64,000 nucleotides of DNA, taken from Flavobacteriaceae bacterium (GTDB taxonomy: Bacteria; Bacteroidota; Bacteroidia; Flavobacteriales; Flavobacteriaceae). Made by a program: the position numbers and the translations under genes. The stretch's first letter is position 1. Each line of letters begins with the position of its first letter. The DNA lies in the NCBI GenBank assembly GCA_024644725.1, contig JAHEHE010000002.1, positions 26,072 through 90,071 of the forward strand. The letters are read 5' to 3'. Shown piece after piece: positions 16,559-25,644 of this stretch. Below the pieces are notes generated by a model. That model was not told where the DNA came from, made no database searches, and worked only from the letters and a program-made list of their open reading frames with translations.

Positions 16559-17920
16559 TCAATCCGAGAAAAGCTGAAAAACAATTTGTTCAATTTTCGA
16601 AACGCGAATAATCTCAATCTCGAAATCAGTCCTCGCGATCTTGTTGAATTTTGAGAGTATAATTTTCTTGAACCCGAGTTTCTCTGCCTCGATGATCCTC
16701 TGTTCAATTCGGCTTACAGCTCGAATCTCCCCTGATAGTCCCATTTCCGCTGCAAAACAGACATCCTGGGGTATGGCTTCTTCACGCGTGGAGGAGAGAA
16801 CTGCACAGACCACGGCAAGATCAATCGCAGGGTCCTCAACTTTCAACCCTCCGGCTATGTTCAGAAAAACGTCTTTGGCTCCCAGTCGAAAGCCCGCTTT
16901 TTTCTCGAGAACCGCAAGAAGCATGTTCAATCGTTTGATATTAAAGCCCGTAGATGATCTTTGGGGAGTGCCATAAACCGCTGTGCTGACCAAGGCCTGT
17001 ACTTCGATCATAAGTGGTCTCATACCTTCAAGGGTCGCTGAGATCGCAATGCCGGTGAGGCCCTCATCCTTGTCAGAGATCAGAATCTCCGACGGATTGC
17101 TCACTTCTCTCAATCCGTTGTTCTGCATCTCGTAGATTCCAAGCTCAGCGGTTGATCCGAACCTGTTTTTCTGGGCTCTCAGGATCCTGTAGGTGTGGTT
17201 TCGATCTCCTTCAAACTGTAGTACGACATCCACCATATGCTCGAGGATCTTGGGCCCGGCAATGGCGCCCTCCTTGGTAATGTGCCCGACAAGAACGACT
17301 GGGGTGTTGGTTTCCTTGGCATATTTGATCAGTTCAGCGGCAGACTCCCGGATCTGTGAAATGCTTCCAGGAGAGGCTTCAATGGTCTCGGTATGCAGGG
17401 TTTGAACGGAATCAATGATGACTACCTCCGGTTCGATCTCAGTGATCAGAGAGAAAATATTTTGGGTTTTTGTTTCGGTCAAGACCAGGCAGTTCTCATT
17501 GGTCTGATCGATGCGAGAGGCCCTCATTTTAATTTGGGACTGGCTCTCCTCCCCAGAAACGTAAAGAACCCTGTGATTCATACCCAGGGCAATCTGCAGG
17601 AGCAGCGTGGATTTACCTATTCCCGGTTCTCCACCTAGAAGAACTACTGACCCTTTGACCAATCCCCCTCCAAGAACACGGTTCAACTCCTGGTTGATGG
17701 TGTTCAGTCGCTCCTCATTGCCCGCTTCAATATCCTTGATTGCCAAGGCCTTGGCCGCTTTTCTTGGGCTTGCAGGTTTGTCCCATTGACGTTTCTCCTC
17801 CTTCTGAATGACCTCTTCGACAATGGTGTTCCACTGATTACAGGAGGTGCATTTGCCGGTCCACTTGGGAAATTGGGCTCCGCAATTCTGACAAAAAAAT
17901 GTTGTTTTGGCCTTGGCCAT
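16559..17920 (-). CDS. radA: DNA repair protein RadA
   Basis: A 453-residue RecA-like ATPase that drives branch migration in recombination. A C4 zinc finger opens the protein (Cys10, 13, 24, 27; CQNCGAQFPKWTGKC then TSC). Walker A GGEPGIGKST is near residue 95, the RadA-specific KNRFGSTAE motif follows about 150 residues later, and a C-terminal Lon-protease-like domain completes the normal length. It is the last gene of a minus-strand unit kbl-queD-lpxH-radA, 12 bases after lpxH. Confidence 0.96.
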   Translation of the reverse strand: MAKAKTTFFCQNCGAQFPKWTGKCTSCNQWNTIVEEVIQKEEKRQWDKPASPRKAAKALAIKDIEAGNEERLNTINQELNRVLGGGLVKGSVVLLGGEPGIGKSTLLLQIALGMNHRVLYVSGEESQSQIKMRASRIDQTNENCLVLTETKTQNIFSLITEIEPEVVIIDSVQTLHTETIEASPGSISQIRESAAELIKYAKETNTPVVLVGHITKEGAIAGPKILEHMVDVVLQFEGDRNHTYRILRAQKNRFGSTAELGIYEMQNNGLREVSNPSEILISDKDEGLTGIAISATLEGMRPLMIEVQALVSTAVYGTPQRSSTGFNIKRLNMLLAVLEKKAGFRLGAKDVFLNIAGGLKVEDPAIDLAVVCAVLSSTREEAIPQDVCFAAEMGLSGEIRAVSRIEQRIIEAEKLGFKKIILSKFNKIARTDFEIEIIRVSKIEQIVFQLFSD

Positions 17921-17932
17921 TCTGTTGTATTT

Positions 17933-18694
17933 CTAGGATTTCTCGGGTTCGTATTTGCGCAGACTCAGGTCTTTTCCGTCAAAGACCGCGTAGGTAAAAT
18001 GCGTGATCCAGTCGCCCGTGTTGATATAGGTGCTGTTCTCTCCTACCTTGATCTCCATGGGCAGGTGCCTGTGGCCAAAAAGAAAATAGTCATAGTGCCT
18101 GGTTTCCAGCTTCCTTCTGGAATATTGAACCAGCCATTCCTTGTCTTCTCCAAGGAAGATCACGTCTTCCTGTCCGCTGATCAGCTTGTTTTTTGTCGAG
18201 AGGTATTGTGCGAACCTGACCCCGATATCCGGATGAAGCCAACGGTATAACCATTTGGAAAAAGGATGTGCAAATACTTTTTTCATCCTCTTGTACCCCT
18301 TGTCGCCCGGTCCCAATCCGTCACCATGACCAATAAGAAAGCGCTTTCCACCAAACTCGAATTCTTTGGGCCGGTCAAAAACCGGAATGTCCAACTCCTT
18401 TTGGAAATAATCACTCATCCACAGGTCATGATTGCCCAGAAAGAAATAAATGGGTATCCCCGAATCTCTCAGCTCGGCTATTTTTCCCAACACGCGCACA
18501 AAGCCACGGGGAACCACTTTTTTGTATTCAAACCAGAAATCAAAAAGGTCTCCGAGCAAAAAGATGCATTCAGCGTCTTCCTTGATTTCATCCAGCCAGG
18601 AAACGAATTTCATTTCCCGGATTCGGCTGCTTTCCGGATCCGGAATGCCGAAATGCTGGTCAGAGGCAAAATATATTTTAGTTTTTTTGGTCAT
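17933..18694 (-). CDS. lpxH: UDP-2,3-diacylglucosamine diphosphatase (LpxH-type)
   Basis: A 253-residue calcineurin-like metallophosphoesterase. All metal motifs are present: SDQHFG (Asp12, His14), LLGDLFDFW, LGNHDLW, IGHGDG and FGHRHLP. In Gram-negatives the LpxH type cleaves UDP-diacylglucosamine to lipid X in lipid A synthesis; with lpxB also in this window the assignment is reasonable, although the Bacteroidota enzymes are diverged. The ATG at 18694 fits the family start and overlaps queD by 17 bases, suggesting coupled translation. Confidence 0.83.
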   Translation of the reverse strand: MTKKTKIYFASDQHFGIPDPESSRIREMKFVSWLDEIKEDAECIFLLGDLFDFWFEYKKVVPRGFVRVLGKIAELRDSGIPIYFFLGNHDLWMSDYFQKELDIPVFDRPKEFEFGGKRFLIGHGDGLGPGDKGYKRMKKVFAHPFSKWLYRWLHPDIGVRFAQYLSTKNKLISGQEDVIFLGEDKEWLVQYSRRKLETRHYDYFLFGHRHLPMEIKVGENSTYINTGDWITHFTYAVFDGKDLSLRKYEPEKS

Positions 18695-19133
18695 CGGCGA
18701 ACCATTCCGCATAGGAATTGGCAGTTTCGTAGAGTTTCAAGGAATGAAGCATTACATTTTCAGGAATTCTCTTTCCGATGCGTTCTGCAAAATCGAAAAG
18801 CATCTTTTCACTGGTGGGCTGATAGGGAACCAGGACGATTTTATGCGAATGATCCTCAATCGTTTTGGCGAGCTCCCGATGTGGGGAATTCGAATTGAGC
18901 ACCACTGCGTGATCAAACTTGACCACAATTTCTTCCTTCACAATCCTTTTGAGGTCTCCAAAGTCCATGACCATTCCATTCTTCGGATGATCTGGATCCT
19001 CAATGGGTGTGCCAATAACAGTCACGTGGAGATGATAGCTGTGCCCGTGGATGTTTTTGCATTTCCCGTCATAGCCGTAAAGTGCGTGGGCCGTTTCGAA
19101 GTCAAAATGCTTTGTGATTCTTATCCTGTTCAT
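18678..19133 (-). CDS. queD: 6-carboxytetrahydropterin synthase (QueD/PTPS family)
   Basis: A 151-residue PTPS-fold enzyme. Zinc ligands are visible at His16 (FETAHALYG), His29 and His31 (NIHGHSYHLHV), and the catalytic cysteine is Cys25 (DGKCKN). The family makes 6-carboxytetrahydropterin for queuosine synthesis, or acts in pterin pathways. A TTG three codons upstream is possible, but the ATG at 19133 fits better. It overlaps lpxH downstream and starts 12 bases after the kbl stop. Confidence 0.88.
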   Translation of the reverse strand: MNRIRITKHFDFETAHALYGYDGKCKNIHGHSYHLHVTVIGTPIEDPDHPKNGMVMDFGDLKRIVKEEIVVKFDHAVVLNSNSPHRELAKTIEDHSHKIVLVPYQPTSEKMLFDFAERIGKRIPENVMLHSLKLYETANSYAEWFADDQKN

Positions 19134-19145
19134 GATTTTCAAATG

Positions 19146-20339
19146 CTAAATGACTTCCAGTTCTCTTCCCACCTTAATGAAGGCGCTAATGGCTTTGTCA
19201 ATGTGCTCCTTTGTATGAGCTGCGCTGAGTTGAACCCGAATTCGGGCCTTGCCCCTCGGGACCACGGGGAAAAAGAATCCGATGACATAGATCCCTTCTT
19301 TCAGCAAGGCATCCGCCATGTCCTGGGACAGTTTTGCATCGTACAACATCACCGGAACAATGGCTGCATCCGCACCGACAAGATCAAATCCGGCTTCCTC
19401 CATTTTTGCCCTGAAATAATTGGTATTGGCCTCAAGCTTGTCTCTGAGGCTGGTGTCATTCTCAATCATGTCGAACACCTTGATCGACGCTCCGACAATG
19501 GCCGGTGCCAGCGAGTTCGAAAACAGATAGGGGCGCGAACGCTGTCTCAGAATCTCGATGATCTCCTTCTTGCCCGTTGTATAGCCTCCCATGGCTCCAC
19601 CCAGGGCTTTGCCCAGGGTTCCGGTGACGATGTCGACACGCTCCATCACGTTCTTGAGCTCAACGGTTCCACGTCCGGTACGTCCAATAAAACCGGCGGC
19701 ATGACACTCATCTACCATGACCATGGCGTCATATTTGTCAGCCAGGTCGCAAATTTTATCAAGTTGGGCTACAATGCCATCCATAGAGAAAACCCCGTCT
19801 GTCACAATGATCTTGAATCTATGCTGTTCTTCGTTTGCTTTTCTCAATTGCTTTTCCAGGTCCTCCATGTCATTGTTCTCATAACGGTACCTGGCCGCCT
19901 TGCACAACCTGACCCCGTCAATGATCGAGGCATGATTCAGCGAATCAGAGATTATCGCGTCTTCCTTGGTCAGCAACGGTTCGAACACTCCGCCATTGGC
20001 ATCAAAGGCCGCTGCGTACAAAATCGTGTCTTCCGTTTTGTAGAACGACGCGATTCGCTGTTCCAGCTCCTTGTGAATGTCCTGGGTTCCACAAATGAAT
20101 CGCACCGATGACATGCCAAAACCATGGGAATCCAAAGTGTCTTTAGCTGCCTGGATCACCTCGGGATGATTGGACAGGCCCAGGTAGTTGTTTGCACAAA
20201 AATTGATCACCTCTTCCCCGGTCGAAATTTTGATCACAGCATCCTGGGAGCTGGTGATTATCCTTTCGGTCTTGTACAATCCCGCTTCGCGGATCTCCTG
20301 AAGTTCCTTTTCCAAATTGTCTTTTATCCCTCCGTACAT
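19146..20339 (-). CDS. kbl: Glycine C-acetyltransferase (2-amino-3-ketobutyrate CoA ligase)
   Basis: A 397-residue alpha-oxoamine synthase, PLP-dependent, that cleaves 2-amino-3-ketobutyrate with CoA to glycine and acetyl-CoA in threonine breakdown. The PLP lysine is in GTLGKALGG near residue 244; [15 protein letters not shown] gives the preceding PLP-binding segment, and [10 protein letters not shown] opens the fold. The ATG at 20339 ([13 protein letters not shown]) gives the family length of 397-398; a GTG 20 codons upstream is less likely. A minus-strand -7 box lies at 20404-20411. Confidence 0.92.
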   Translation of the reverse strand: MYGGIKDNLEKELQEIREAGLYKTERIITSSQDAVIKISTGEEVINFCANNYLGLSNHPEVIQAAKDTLDSHGFGMSSVRFICGTQDIHKELEQRIASFYKTEDTILYAAAFDANGGVFEPLLTKEDAIISDSLNHASIIDGVRLCKAARYRYENNDMEDLEKQLRKANEEQHRFKIIVTDGVFSMDGIVAQLDKICDLADKYDAMVMVDECHAAGFIGRTGRGTVELKNVMERVDIVTGTLGKALGGAMGGYTTGKKEIIEILRQRSRPYLFSNSLAPAIVGASIKVFDMIENDTSLRDKLEANTNYFRAKMEEAGFDLVGADAAIVPVMLYDAKLSQDMADALLKEGIYVIGFFFPVVPRGKARIRVQLSAAHTKEHIDKAISAFIKVGRELEVI

Positions 20340-20403
20340 GTGATTGCTGAAATTATATGAAACGCTTCCAAACTCGGGTGCAAGAACCCCATTCGGCACC
20401 TAG

Positions 20404-20411
20404 CAAAAGTA
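20404..20411 (-). promoter_or_regulatory. -7 box for the kbl-queD-lpxH-radA unit
   Basis: Minus-strand TACTTTTG, exact TAnnTTTG match, 65 bases upstream of the kbl ATG. Confidence 0.5.
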
Positions 20412-20442
20412 AGAAAATATAGAGATTAATAGCTTGTTTTGC

Positions 20443-20450
20443 TATTTTTG
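20443..20450 (+). promoter_or_regulatory. -7 box for the hypothetical gene at 20468
   Basis: TATTTTTG, exact match, 17 bases upstream of the ATG; divergent from the kbl promoter 32 bases away. Confidence 0.55.
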
Positions 20451-20467
20451 CTCCTTAATTGCCGCAT

Positions 20468-20833
20468 ATGTCAAGAGACGAAAACCTTAAATTGAAATGG
20501 GAGGATATCCAGCGTGATGTTTCTCACAAATTCGGTGGAGGAGAAACCCTTGACCTGGATTCAATCATTTTTCTCATCGGGGTTCAGGAATTGGGTAAAG
20601 GTTTCAGGAAGTTTACCAAAGATGAAAAGGTGAATGTCATGCACATTGCCGTTTGCAGGCTTCTTGAGCCCTTCGGCTATTACGAGTTTGATTTCTTTGA
20701 TGACGACGGATGGCCCCATTACAAGACCGTCGATCAACTGCCGAATCTGAAACCCGGAGAGCAGACCGTTTTGATGAAGGAGGCCATCGTCATGTATTTC
20801 GAGAAGAAGGATCAGAATCACACAATTTCATAG
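20468..20833 (+). CDS. Conserved-looking hypothetical protein
   Basis: A 121-residue acidic cytosolic protein without signal or membrane segments. The ATG at 20468 follows a good -7 box; an in-frame TTG three codons upstream is less likely. It is rich in helices and aromatic-acidic patches (GYYEFDFFDDDGWPHY) and I see no catalytic motif. It resembles short flavobacterial proteins of unknown function. Its 3' end overlaps the convergent dprA by 16 bases. Confidence 0.7.
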   Translation: MSRDENLKLKWEDIQRDVSHKFGGGETLDLDSIIFLIGVQELGKGFRKFTKDEKVNVMHIAVCRLLEPFGYYEFDFFDDDGWPHYKTVDQLPNLKPGEQTVLMKEAIVMYFEKKDQNHTIS

Positions 20834-21912
20834 TATTTTCCTGGAAGTTCTCGAATCCGGCCGTACAACTCGAGACGCAACAAGATGGACAGGACCTCCT
20901 GGATCGGGAGCCGGCACTTTTGAGACAACTGATCCGCCTGTATCTTTCCATGCTTTAGAATGGTCTCGAACAACTGCTTTTCCGCGGGATCCAATGAAAC
21001 TGCTTCTTCGTGGTTGCTGCATTTTCGAATCGGTTCCCAGTTCAACATATAAGCGAGATCTCTGGCATCGGTCAGCATGGATGCCCGATGCGTTTTGATG
21101 AGGTGATTGCAACCCACACTGAAGGGGTCAGAAGTTCTTCCGGGTACGGCAAAGACCTCGCGGTGATAGGAAGACGCGAGATCAGCGGTGATCAGGGACC
21201 CCCCTTTCTCAGATGACTCGATCACCAGAGTGGACTCAGACATCCCGGCAATGATCCGATTTCTCTTTACGAAGTTCTCCCTTTCAGGTGGAGTTCCCGT
21301 CCAAAACTCCGTGAGCAGCGCACCTTCCTCCATCATGCTCAGGGCTGTCCTATAATGTGCCCTGGGGTATATCCTGTCCAGGCCATGGGCAAGTACGCCA
21401 ATCGTTTGCAACCCGTGCTGCATTGCGAGGCGATGTGCAAGGATATCGACACCATAGGCGAGTCCGCTTATGATCACAGGGTCGTAAGGCTCCAGCTCCG
21501 AAAACATTCGCTTCATGAATGCCGAGCCCTGGGAGGTCATCTTTCGGGTACCGACGATACTGATGACATTGCGTTTCGCCAGGTCGATTTTTCCTTTGTA
21601 GAAAAGAAGCAAGGGTGCGTCCTCACAGTGTCTCAGATGCTCCGGGTAGTCCGAGTCAAAAAAGGATACCGCCTGAAGTCCGTATTTCTCCATGACTTCC
21701 ATCTCCGCTTTCGCTTTGCTGTAAATTCTCCTGACCTTGAGATTTTGGACGAGTTTCGGTCCGATTCCTTCTACCTCCAGCCATAGCTTTTCTCCTGCCT
21801 CTAGTGACTCTTTCGCCGAACCAAAATGCTCAATCAGCTTGCGAGCCCCTTTGCATCCTATCCCATCAACTGATAGCAAAGCCAATGAGTAAAAAATCGT
21901 ATCTGTCTCCAT
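20818..21912 (-). CDS. dprA: DNA processing protein DprA
   Basis: A 364-residue DprA/Smf protein that loads RecA on incoming single-stranded DNA during natural transformation. An N-terminal helix-hairpin-helix region (VDGIGCKGARKL, EVEGIGPKLVQNL) precedes the Rossmann-like DprA core: IVGTRKMTSQG, ISGLAYGVD, GLDRIYP, NRIIAGMS and the ESSEKGGSLITA segment. A C-terminal winged-helix region (about residues 300-364) is present. ComEC is about 7 kb away, so two transformation genes are in this window. Confidence 0.95.
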   Translation of the reverse strand: METDTIFYSLALLSVDGIGCKGARKLIEHFGSAKESLEAGEKLWLEVEGIGPKLVQNLKVRRIYSKAKAEMEVMEKYGLQAVSFFDSDYPEHLRHCEDAPLLLFYKGKIDLAKRNVISIVGTRKMTSQGSAFMKRMFSELEPYDPVIISGLAYGVDILAHRLAMQHGLQTIGVLAHGLDRIYPRAHYRTALSMMEEGALLTEFWTGTPPERENFVKRNRIIAGMSESTLVIESSEKGGSLITADLASSYHREVFAVPGRTSDPFSVGCNHLIKTHRASMLTDARDLAYMLNWEPIRKCSNHEEAVSLDPAEKQLFETILKHGKIQADQLSQKCRLPIQEVLSILLRLELYGRIRELPGKYYEIV

Positions 21913-21989
21913 TCCAGTGACTCAAAAAATTGTGCATTCTATTGTTAATAATTTAGAAACCGCACTTGTAAACACACTTCAAATTTTTT

Positions 21990-21997
21990 TAGATTTG
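21990..21997 (+). promoter_or_regulatory. -7 box for the HU/SPOR protein gene
   Basis: TAGATTTG, exact TAnnTTTG match; a TTG lies about 21 bases further upstream (21966-21968) as a possible -33 element. Confidence 0.55.
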
Positions 21998-22023
21998 TTC
22001 AGGTAAAACCAAACTCCCTTAGC

Positions 22024-22944
22024 TTGAATCTCGCCAATTACATCTGTGATCTGCTGTATCGTTACGAATGCGTTATTGTGCCTCATTTTGGAGGTTTTGT
22101 GACCAACGAGAAGTCTGCACGGCTGGATAAAAGCAAGGAGACCCTGTATCCTCCTTACAAACAAATCACGTTCAACGGCCACTTGAAGAACAACGATGGA
22201 CTGCTTGCCAATTACATTGCCTCGGTTGACAAGATCTCATACGAATGCGCTTTGAATTACATCAAGTTCGAGATCGAGTCCTGGATGGATAAGCTGCGCG
22301 ATGAGGACTTGAATCTGAATGGTTTGGGGACCTTCAGCTGGACCGATGGAAAGCTGCACTTTGAGCCTCAAAACAAGACGAACTACCTGCTTTCTTCATT
22401 CGGTCTTTCAAGTGTTCTGGCCCGTGACCTTCATGGGGCTGAAGAAAAAGACTCCCCGGAAGAAAAAGTGCTTCCTCCTGTTATTCCGCTACAAGAGAAA
22501 AAAGCTCCCAATTATCTCAAGTATGCGGCTGTTTTCGTGATTGGACTTTCGGCCATTGGCTTTGGAGCCAAAATGTACAACGATTACAGAACAGATCAGT
22601 GGGTTGCGGAAGCTCAAAAACAACAAGAACAGATCGAACAGAAAATTGAGAATGCCACTTTCGTGATTTCAAAGCCGCTTCCTGCCTTAAAGCTTGAGCT
22701 AAAAACGGAGAAAAAGAGCTTTCACGTAATTGCAGGGGCCTTCCGGGTTCCGGAGAATGCAGAGCGCAAAGTAGGGCAACTCCTGCAGCAGGGTTACGAG
22801 GCTCGAATCCTGGGCGTGAATCGCTGGAATCTCACCGTAGTTTCTTATGGAAGCTATAAGACCCGCAACGAAGCCCTGGGAGCGCTGGACTCCATTCAAA
22901 AAAATGTTGCTGAGGATTCCTGGTTGCTGATTCAGGAGTTTTAA
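22024..22944 (+). CDS. Envelope protein with HU-like (CCDC81-type) and SPOR domains
   Basis: A 306-residue protein starting at TTG (residues NLANYICDLLYRYECVIVPHF), which matches where relatives begin; no in-frame ATG sits nearer the promoter. The first 140 residues form the prokaryotic CCDC81 HU-like pair (VPHFGGFVTNEKSA, later LNGLGTFSWTDGKL). One membrane helix follows (about residues 163-180, KYAAVFVIGLSAIGFGA), then a C-terminal SPOR domain (SFHVIAGAFRVPENAE to the end) that binds denuded septal peptidoglycan. It likely acts at the division site or cell wall. Confidence 0.82.
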   Translation: MNLANYICDLLYRYECVIVPHFGGFVTNEKSARLDKSKETLYPPYKQITFNGHLKNNDGLLANYIASVDKISYECALNYIKFEIESWMDKLRDEDLNLNGLGTFSWTDGKLHFEPQNKTNYLLSSFGLSSVLARDLHGAEEKDSPEEKVLPPVIPLQEKKAPNYLKYAAVFVIGLSAIGFGAKMYNDYRTDQWVAEAQKQQEQIEQKIENATFVISKPLPALKLELKTEKKSFHVIAGAFRVPENAERKVGQLLQQGYEARILGVNRWNLTVVSYGSYKTRNEALGALDSIQKNVAEDSWLLIQEF

Positions 22945-22968
22945 TATCCCGCTTTTGTTTATTTGGCG

Positions 22969-22976
22969 TATTTTTG
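22969..22976 (+). promoter_or_regulatory. -7 box for the acyl-CoA thioesterase gene
   Basis: TATTTTTG, exact match, 23 bases upstream of the ATG at 23000. Confidence 0.55.
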
Positions 22977-22999
22977 AGGCTTAAACATACGCTTTTCCC

Positions 23000-23509
23000 A
23001 TGCAGAGCAAACATCCCATTGACTCGATAACGACCCTGACGGATCTGGTTCTTCCAGGTGAGACCAATCCCCTGGACAACCTGTTTGGCGGTGAGCTGCT
23101 TGCCAGGATGGATAGGGCTTCCAGCATAGCTGCCAGAAGGCACTGCAATCGAATCGTTGTTACGGCATCCGTCAATCACGTGGTATTCTCAAAAGCTGTT
23201 CCGGTGGGTAGCGTACTTACCATTGAGGCGAAGGTCTCAAGAGCTTTTAAATCTTCAATGGAGATCTTTGTGGATGTTTGGATGGAAGACCGCGAATCGG
23301 GAGAACGAACCAAAGTGAATGAAGGGATTTACACTTTTGTGGCTGTTGATCGTACAGGAGCCCCGGTGCGAGTGCCGGAACTTATTCCCCAGACCGATCT
23401 CGAAAAAGAGCGCTACGCAGGAGCACTTAGAAGAAAACAGCTCAGTCTTGTGCTCTCCAAGAAAATGGATCCCCATGACGCAACCGAGCTCAAGGCTCTT
23501 TTCACATGA
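23000..23509 (+). CDS. Acyl-CoA thioesterase, hotdog fold
   Basis: A 169-residue single-hotdog thioesterase of the YciA/BACH type. Typical marks are LPGETNPLDNLFGGELLARMD (catalytic Asn/Asp and the substrate loop), AARRHCN, and VVTASVNHVVFSKAVPVGS. It hydrolyses acyl-CoA to free acid and CoA in the cytosol; chain length cannot be told. It has its own promoter and is convergent with the kinase gene at 23516. Confidence 0.88.
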   Translation: MQSKHPIDSITTLTDLVLPGETNPLDNLFGGELLARMDRASSIAARRHCNRIVVTASVNHVVFSKAVPVGSVLTIEAKVSRAFKSSMEIFVDVWMEDRESGERTKVNEGIYTFVAVDRTGAPVRVPELIPQTDLEKERYAGALRRKQLSLVLSKKMDPHDATELKALFT

Positions 23510-23515
23510 TCCCTA

Positions 23516-24370
23516 TTAAGCGAATCGCCTGAGGGTGCGCTCAATTCCCGACAGATAGGAGCTCCCAAAAAGAACCAGATGGACCAGAGTCGGATACAGA
23601 TTGTGCAGCTCTATCCTCTCCTCCCATCCTTTTTCAAGAGGCCGGATCTCGTTATAAGTGACCAAAAAACTTTCGTTGAAACCCCCGAACATCCGAGTCA
23701 TCGCAATGTCGACTTCCCTGTGTCCGAAGTAAATTGCAGGATCAATAAAAACAGGCTCACCCAATTTGTCGAACATGAGGTTTCCCGACCATAGATCTCC
23801 ATGCAAGAGGGAAGGTACTTCCTGCGGAATCAGTTCAGGCAGACGGGAGAAAAGTGATTCAAACGCTTCCAAATGCTTGCCCTCGAGCAAATTTCTTCCT
23901 TTGGCCTTTCGAATCAAGGGTTCCAGCCGGTTCGAAATGAAAAATTCGATCCAATTCTCCATTTTGCCGTTCATTTGATCCAGCGAACCAATATAATTGT
24001 TGTGGTCGAGTCCGAAAGCATCATTTGTTTGCAGATGAAGTGTTGCGAGCTGACGTCCGAAAAGCTCCCAAGAAATGCCTTTAGGCCTTCCTTCTTCCAT
24101 ATACTCCAGGATCAGAAATTGATGGGCCCCTTCCTCAAAGGTCAATTCAACTCCAGGTACCCGGCATCCCGCCGACCTGAGCAACCGAAGTCCGGCAGAC
24201 TCTTTTTCAAACATTCCGGGATAGCGGTCTTTCGAATTGAGTTTTAGAACAAATTCTTTTGAATTGGCCAGGCGAAGCCTGAACACCTGGTTGATATCCC
24301 CACCAGACAAGGGCCTGACTTCAAGCAACGGTGCTTCGAGCCATTTTTCAATGACGTCTTCAAACTCCAT
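23516..24370 (-). CDS. Fructosamine-3-kinase family protein
   Basis: A 284-residue kinase of the fructosamine/ketosamine kinase (FN3K) family with a protein-kinase-like fold. Visible parts: GGDINQVFRLRLANSKEF with the ATP-binding lysine just after (VLKLN), EYMEEG hinge, catalytic LLHGDLWSGNLMFD and the metal-binding FIDPAIYFGHREVDIAM. It phosphorylates glycated amines for repair, or a related small substrate. It is 14 bases after the EnvC-like gene, the last of a minus-strand run. Confidence 0.88.
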   Translation of the reverse strand: MEFEDVIEKWLEAPLLEVRPLSGGDINQVFRLRLANSKEFVLKLNSKDRYPGMFEKESAGLRLLRSAGCRVPGVELTFEEGAHQFLILEYMEEGRPKGISWELFGRQLATLHLQTNDAFGLDHNNYIGSLDQMNGKMENWIEFFISNRLEPLIRKAKGRNLLEGKHLEAFESLFSRLPELIPQEVPSLLHGDLWSGNLMFDKLGEPVFIDPAIYFGHREVDIAMTRMFGGFNESFLVTYNEIRPLEKGWEERIELHNLYPTLVHLVLFGSSYLSGIERTLRRFA

Positions 24371-24384
24371 AGAAATTCAAGTAA

Positions 24385-25644
24385 TTAAATCTTGTAAACC
24401 CATTCTTCGGGGTTCTGCCTGTGAACCTCTTTGAAGAGGACAAAGGCAAGGATGGTTTTTCCCGTCGTTTTATCGGTATGGATCCGGCCAAGCTCCTGCT
24501 TGGTTCTCACCTGGTCCCCTTTCTTGACTGTTACATTGTCCAGGTTCTTGTAAACAGAGATGTAGTTCCCGTGCTGAACCAGTACCGCTTTCTTATTTCC
24601 TGGAAGAACCTGTATGGCAAGCACGCGACCATCGAAAATCACCCGGGCGTTGGCGTCCTTTTCCGTTGCATAGAACACCCCATTGCTTTCAATCGTGATC
24701 CCTTTCAGGGTTGGGTGGGATTGTTTGCCATACCTCCTGACGATTACCCCTCTTTCAACAGGAGAGGGCAGTTTGCCTTTGTTCGAGATAAAATCTTTTT
24801 CCAATTCTTTGGCCTCGGGAGTCAAAGCGAAGCCTGAGCTTTTCACCGAAGTGCTTTTTTTCGAGCTCGCGATTGCCTCTGCGATCAACTTCTCGATCCT
24901 GCGGTCGATTTCTTTTTCGGCCTTCTGCTTTTTCTCTATCTGCGCAATGTATTTTTTCTCCTTGTTCTTCACAGCCTTGACCATCGACTCCCTTGAGGCT
25001 TTTTCCCGGGCGATGCTGTCTTTTTCTTTCTGGTTCTCAACCAGCAACATCTCCTTCGCCGTTCGGGTCTGGATCAAATAATCATTCAGATTGTTGAGCT
25101 TGACGGTTTCAATTTTGATCTCTTCTCCCTGCCTGACCCTGTAATCGGCATATTGCCTGATATAATCCAGGCGTTTATATGCCTGTAAAAAGTTATCCGA
25201 TGAAAGCACGAACATCAATCGGCTGTTCTTCGCTTTGCTCTTGTAGGATTTAACGACCATGTTCGCATAGTCCTTCTTCAAAACTTCGAGCCGGTCATGC
25301 AACATAGCCACCTGCTTCTCATTTTCTTCAATCTCAAAAGTCAGCTGCCTGGTCTCCTCGTCAATCGTGTTGATCAATTCGGTACGGACCCCAATTCTCT
25401 TGACGAGGTCGGATAGATCCGATAACAGGGTTTTTTCTTTCTTTTGGGATTTAAAAAGCAGGGTGTTAATTTCCTTGATCTCTTTCTGCAGCTGAAGTCG
25501 CTGCTTTTCCAATTCCTGCCTGCTTTGAGAGTAAGAGGTCAAAGGAAGAACGAGCAGAAACGGCAATAGAAAGAGAGTGCGTCGAAGAGCCTGCTCCGCA
25601 AAGGACTTTGAGAATTTGGACATCATTTCCCTAAAAACTTTCAT
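24385..25644 (-). CDS. EnvC-like murein hydrolase activator (degenerate M23)
   Basis: A 419-residue exported protein. A hydrophobic signal (residues about 15-35, ending SYSQ) precedes a very long coiled coil (about 36-270), then a LytM/M23-type domain at the C-terminus. In that domain the zinc motifs of active M23 peptidases are missing: the HxxxD site reads GITIESN and the HLHFE site reads ILAFVLF. That is the EnvC/NlpD pattern, so it probably activates an amidase at the septum instead of cutting murein itself. The start ATG overlaps the stop of the DUF4292 gene (ATGA), so they are translationally coupled. Confidence 0.85.
   Translation of the reverse strand: MKVFREMMSKFSKSFAEQALRRTLFLLPFLLVLPLTSYSQSRQELEKQRLQLQKEIKEINTLLFKSQKKEKTLLSDLSDLVKRIGVRTELINTIDEETRQLTFEIEENEKQVAMLHDRLEVLKKDYANMVVKSYKSKAKNSRLMFVLSSDNFLQAYKRLDYIRQYADYRVRQGEEIKIETVKLNNLNDYLIQTRTAKEMLLVENQKEKDSIAREKASRESMVKAVKNKEKKYIAQIEKKQKAEKEIDRRIEKLIAEAIASSKKSTSVKSSGFALTPEAKELEKDFISNKGKLPSPVERGVIVRRYGKQSHPTLKGITIESNGVFYATEKDANARVIFDGRVLAIQVLPGNKKAVLVQHGNYISVYKNLDNVTVKKGDQVRTKQELGRIHTDKTTGKTILAFVLFKEVHRQNPEEWVYKI

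Noticed and set aside
18450-20111. A 553-codon open frame on the plus strand across lpxH, queD and kbl
   Set aside because: It is antisense to three well-supported genes with clear motifs, has no recognisable domain or signal, and reads like low-information shadow sequence with scattered cysteines and histidines.
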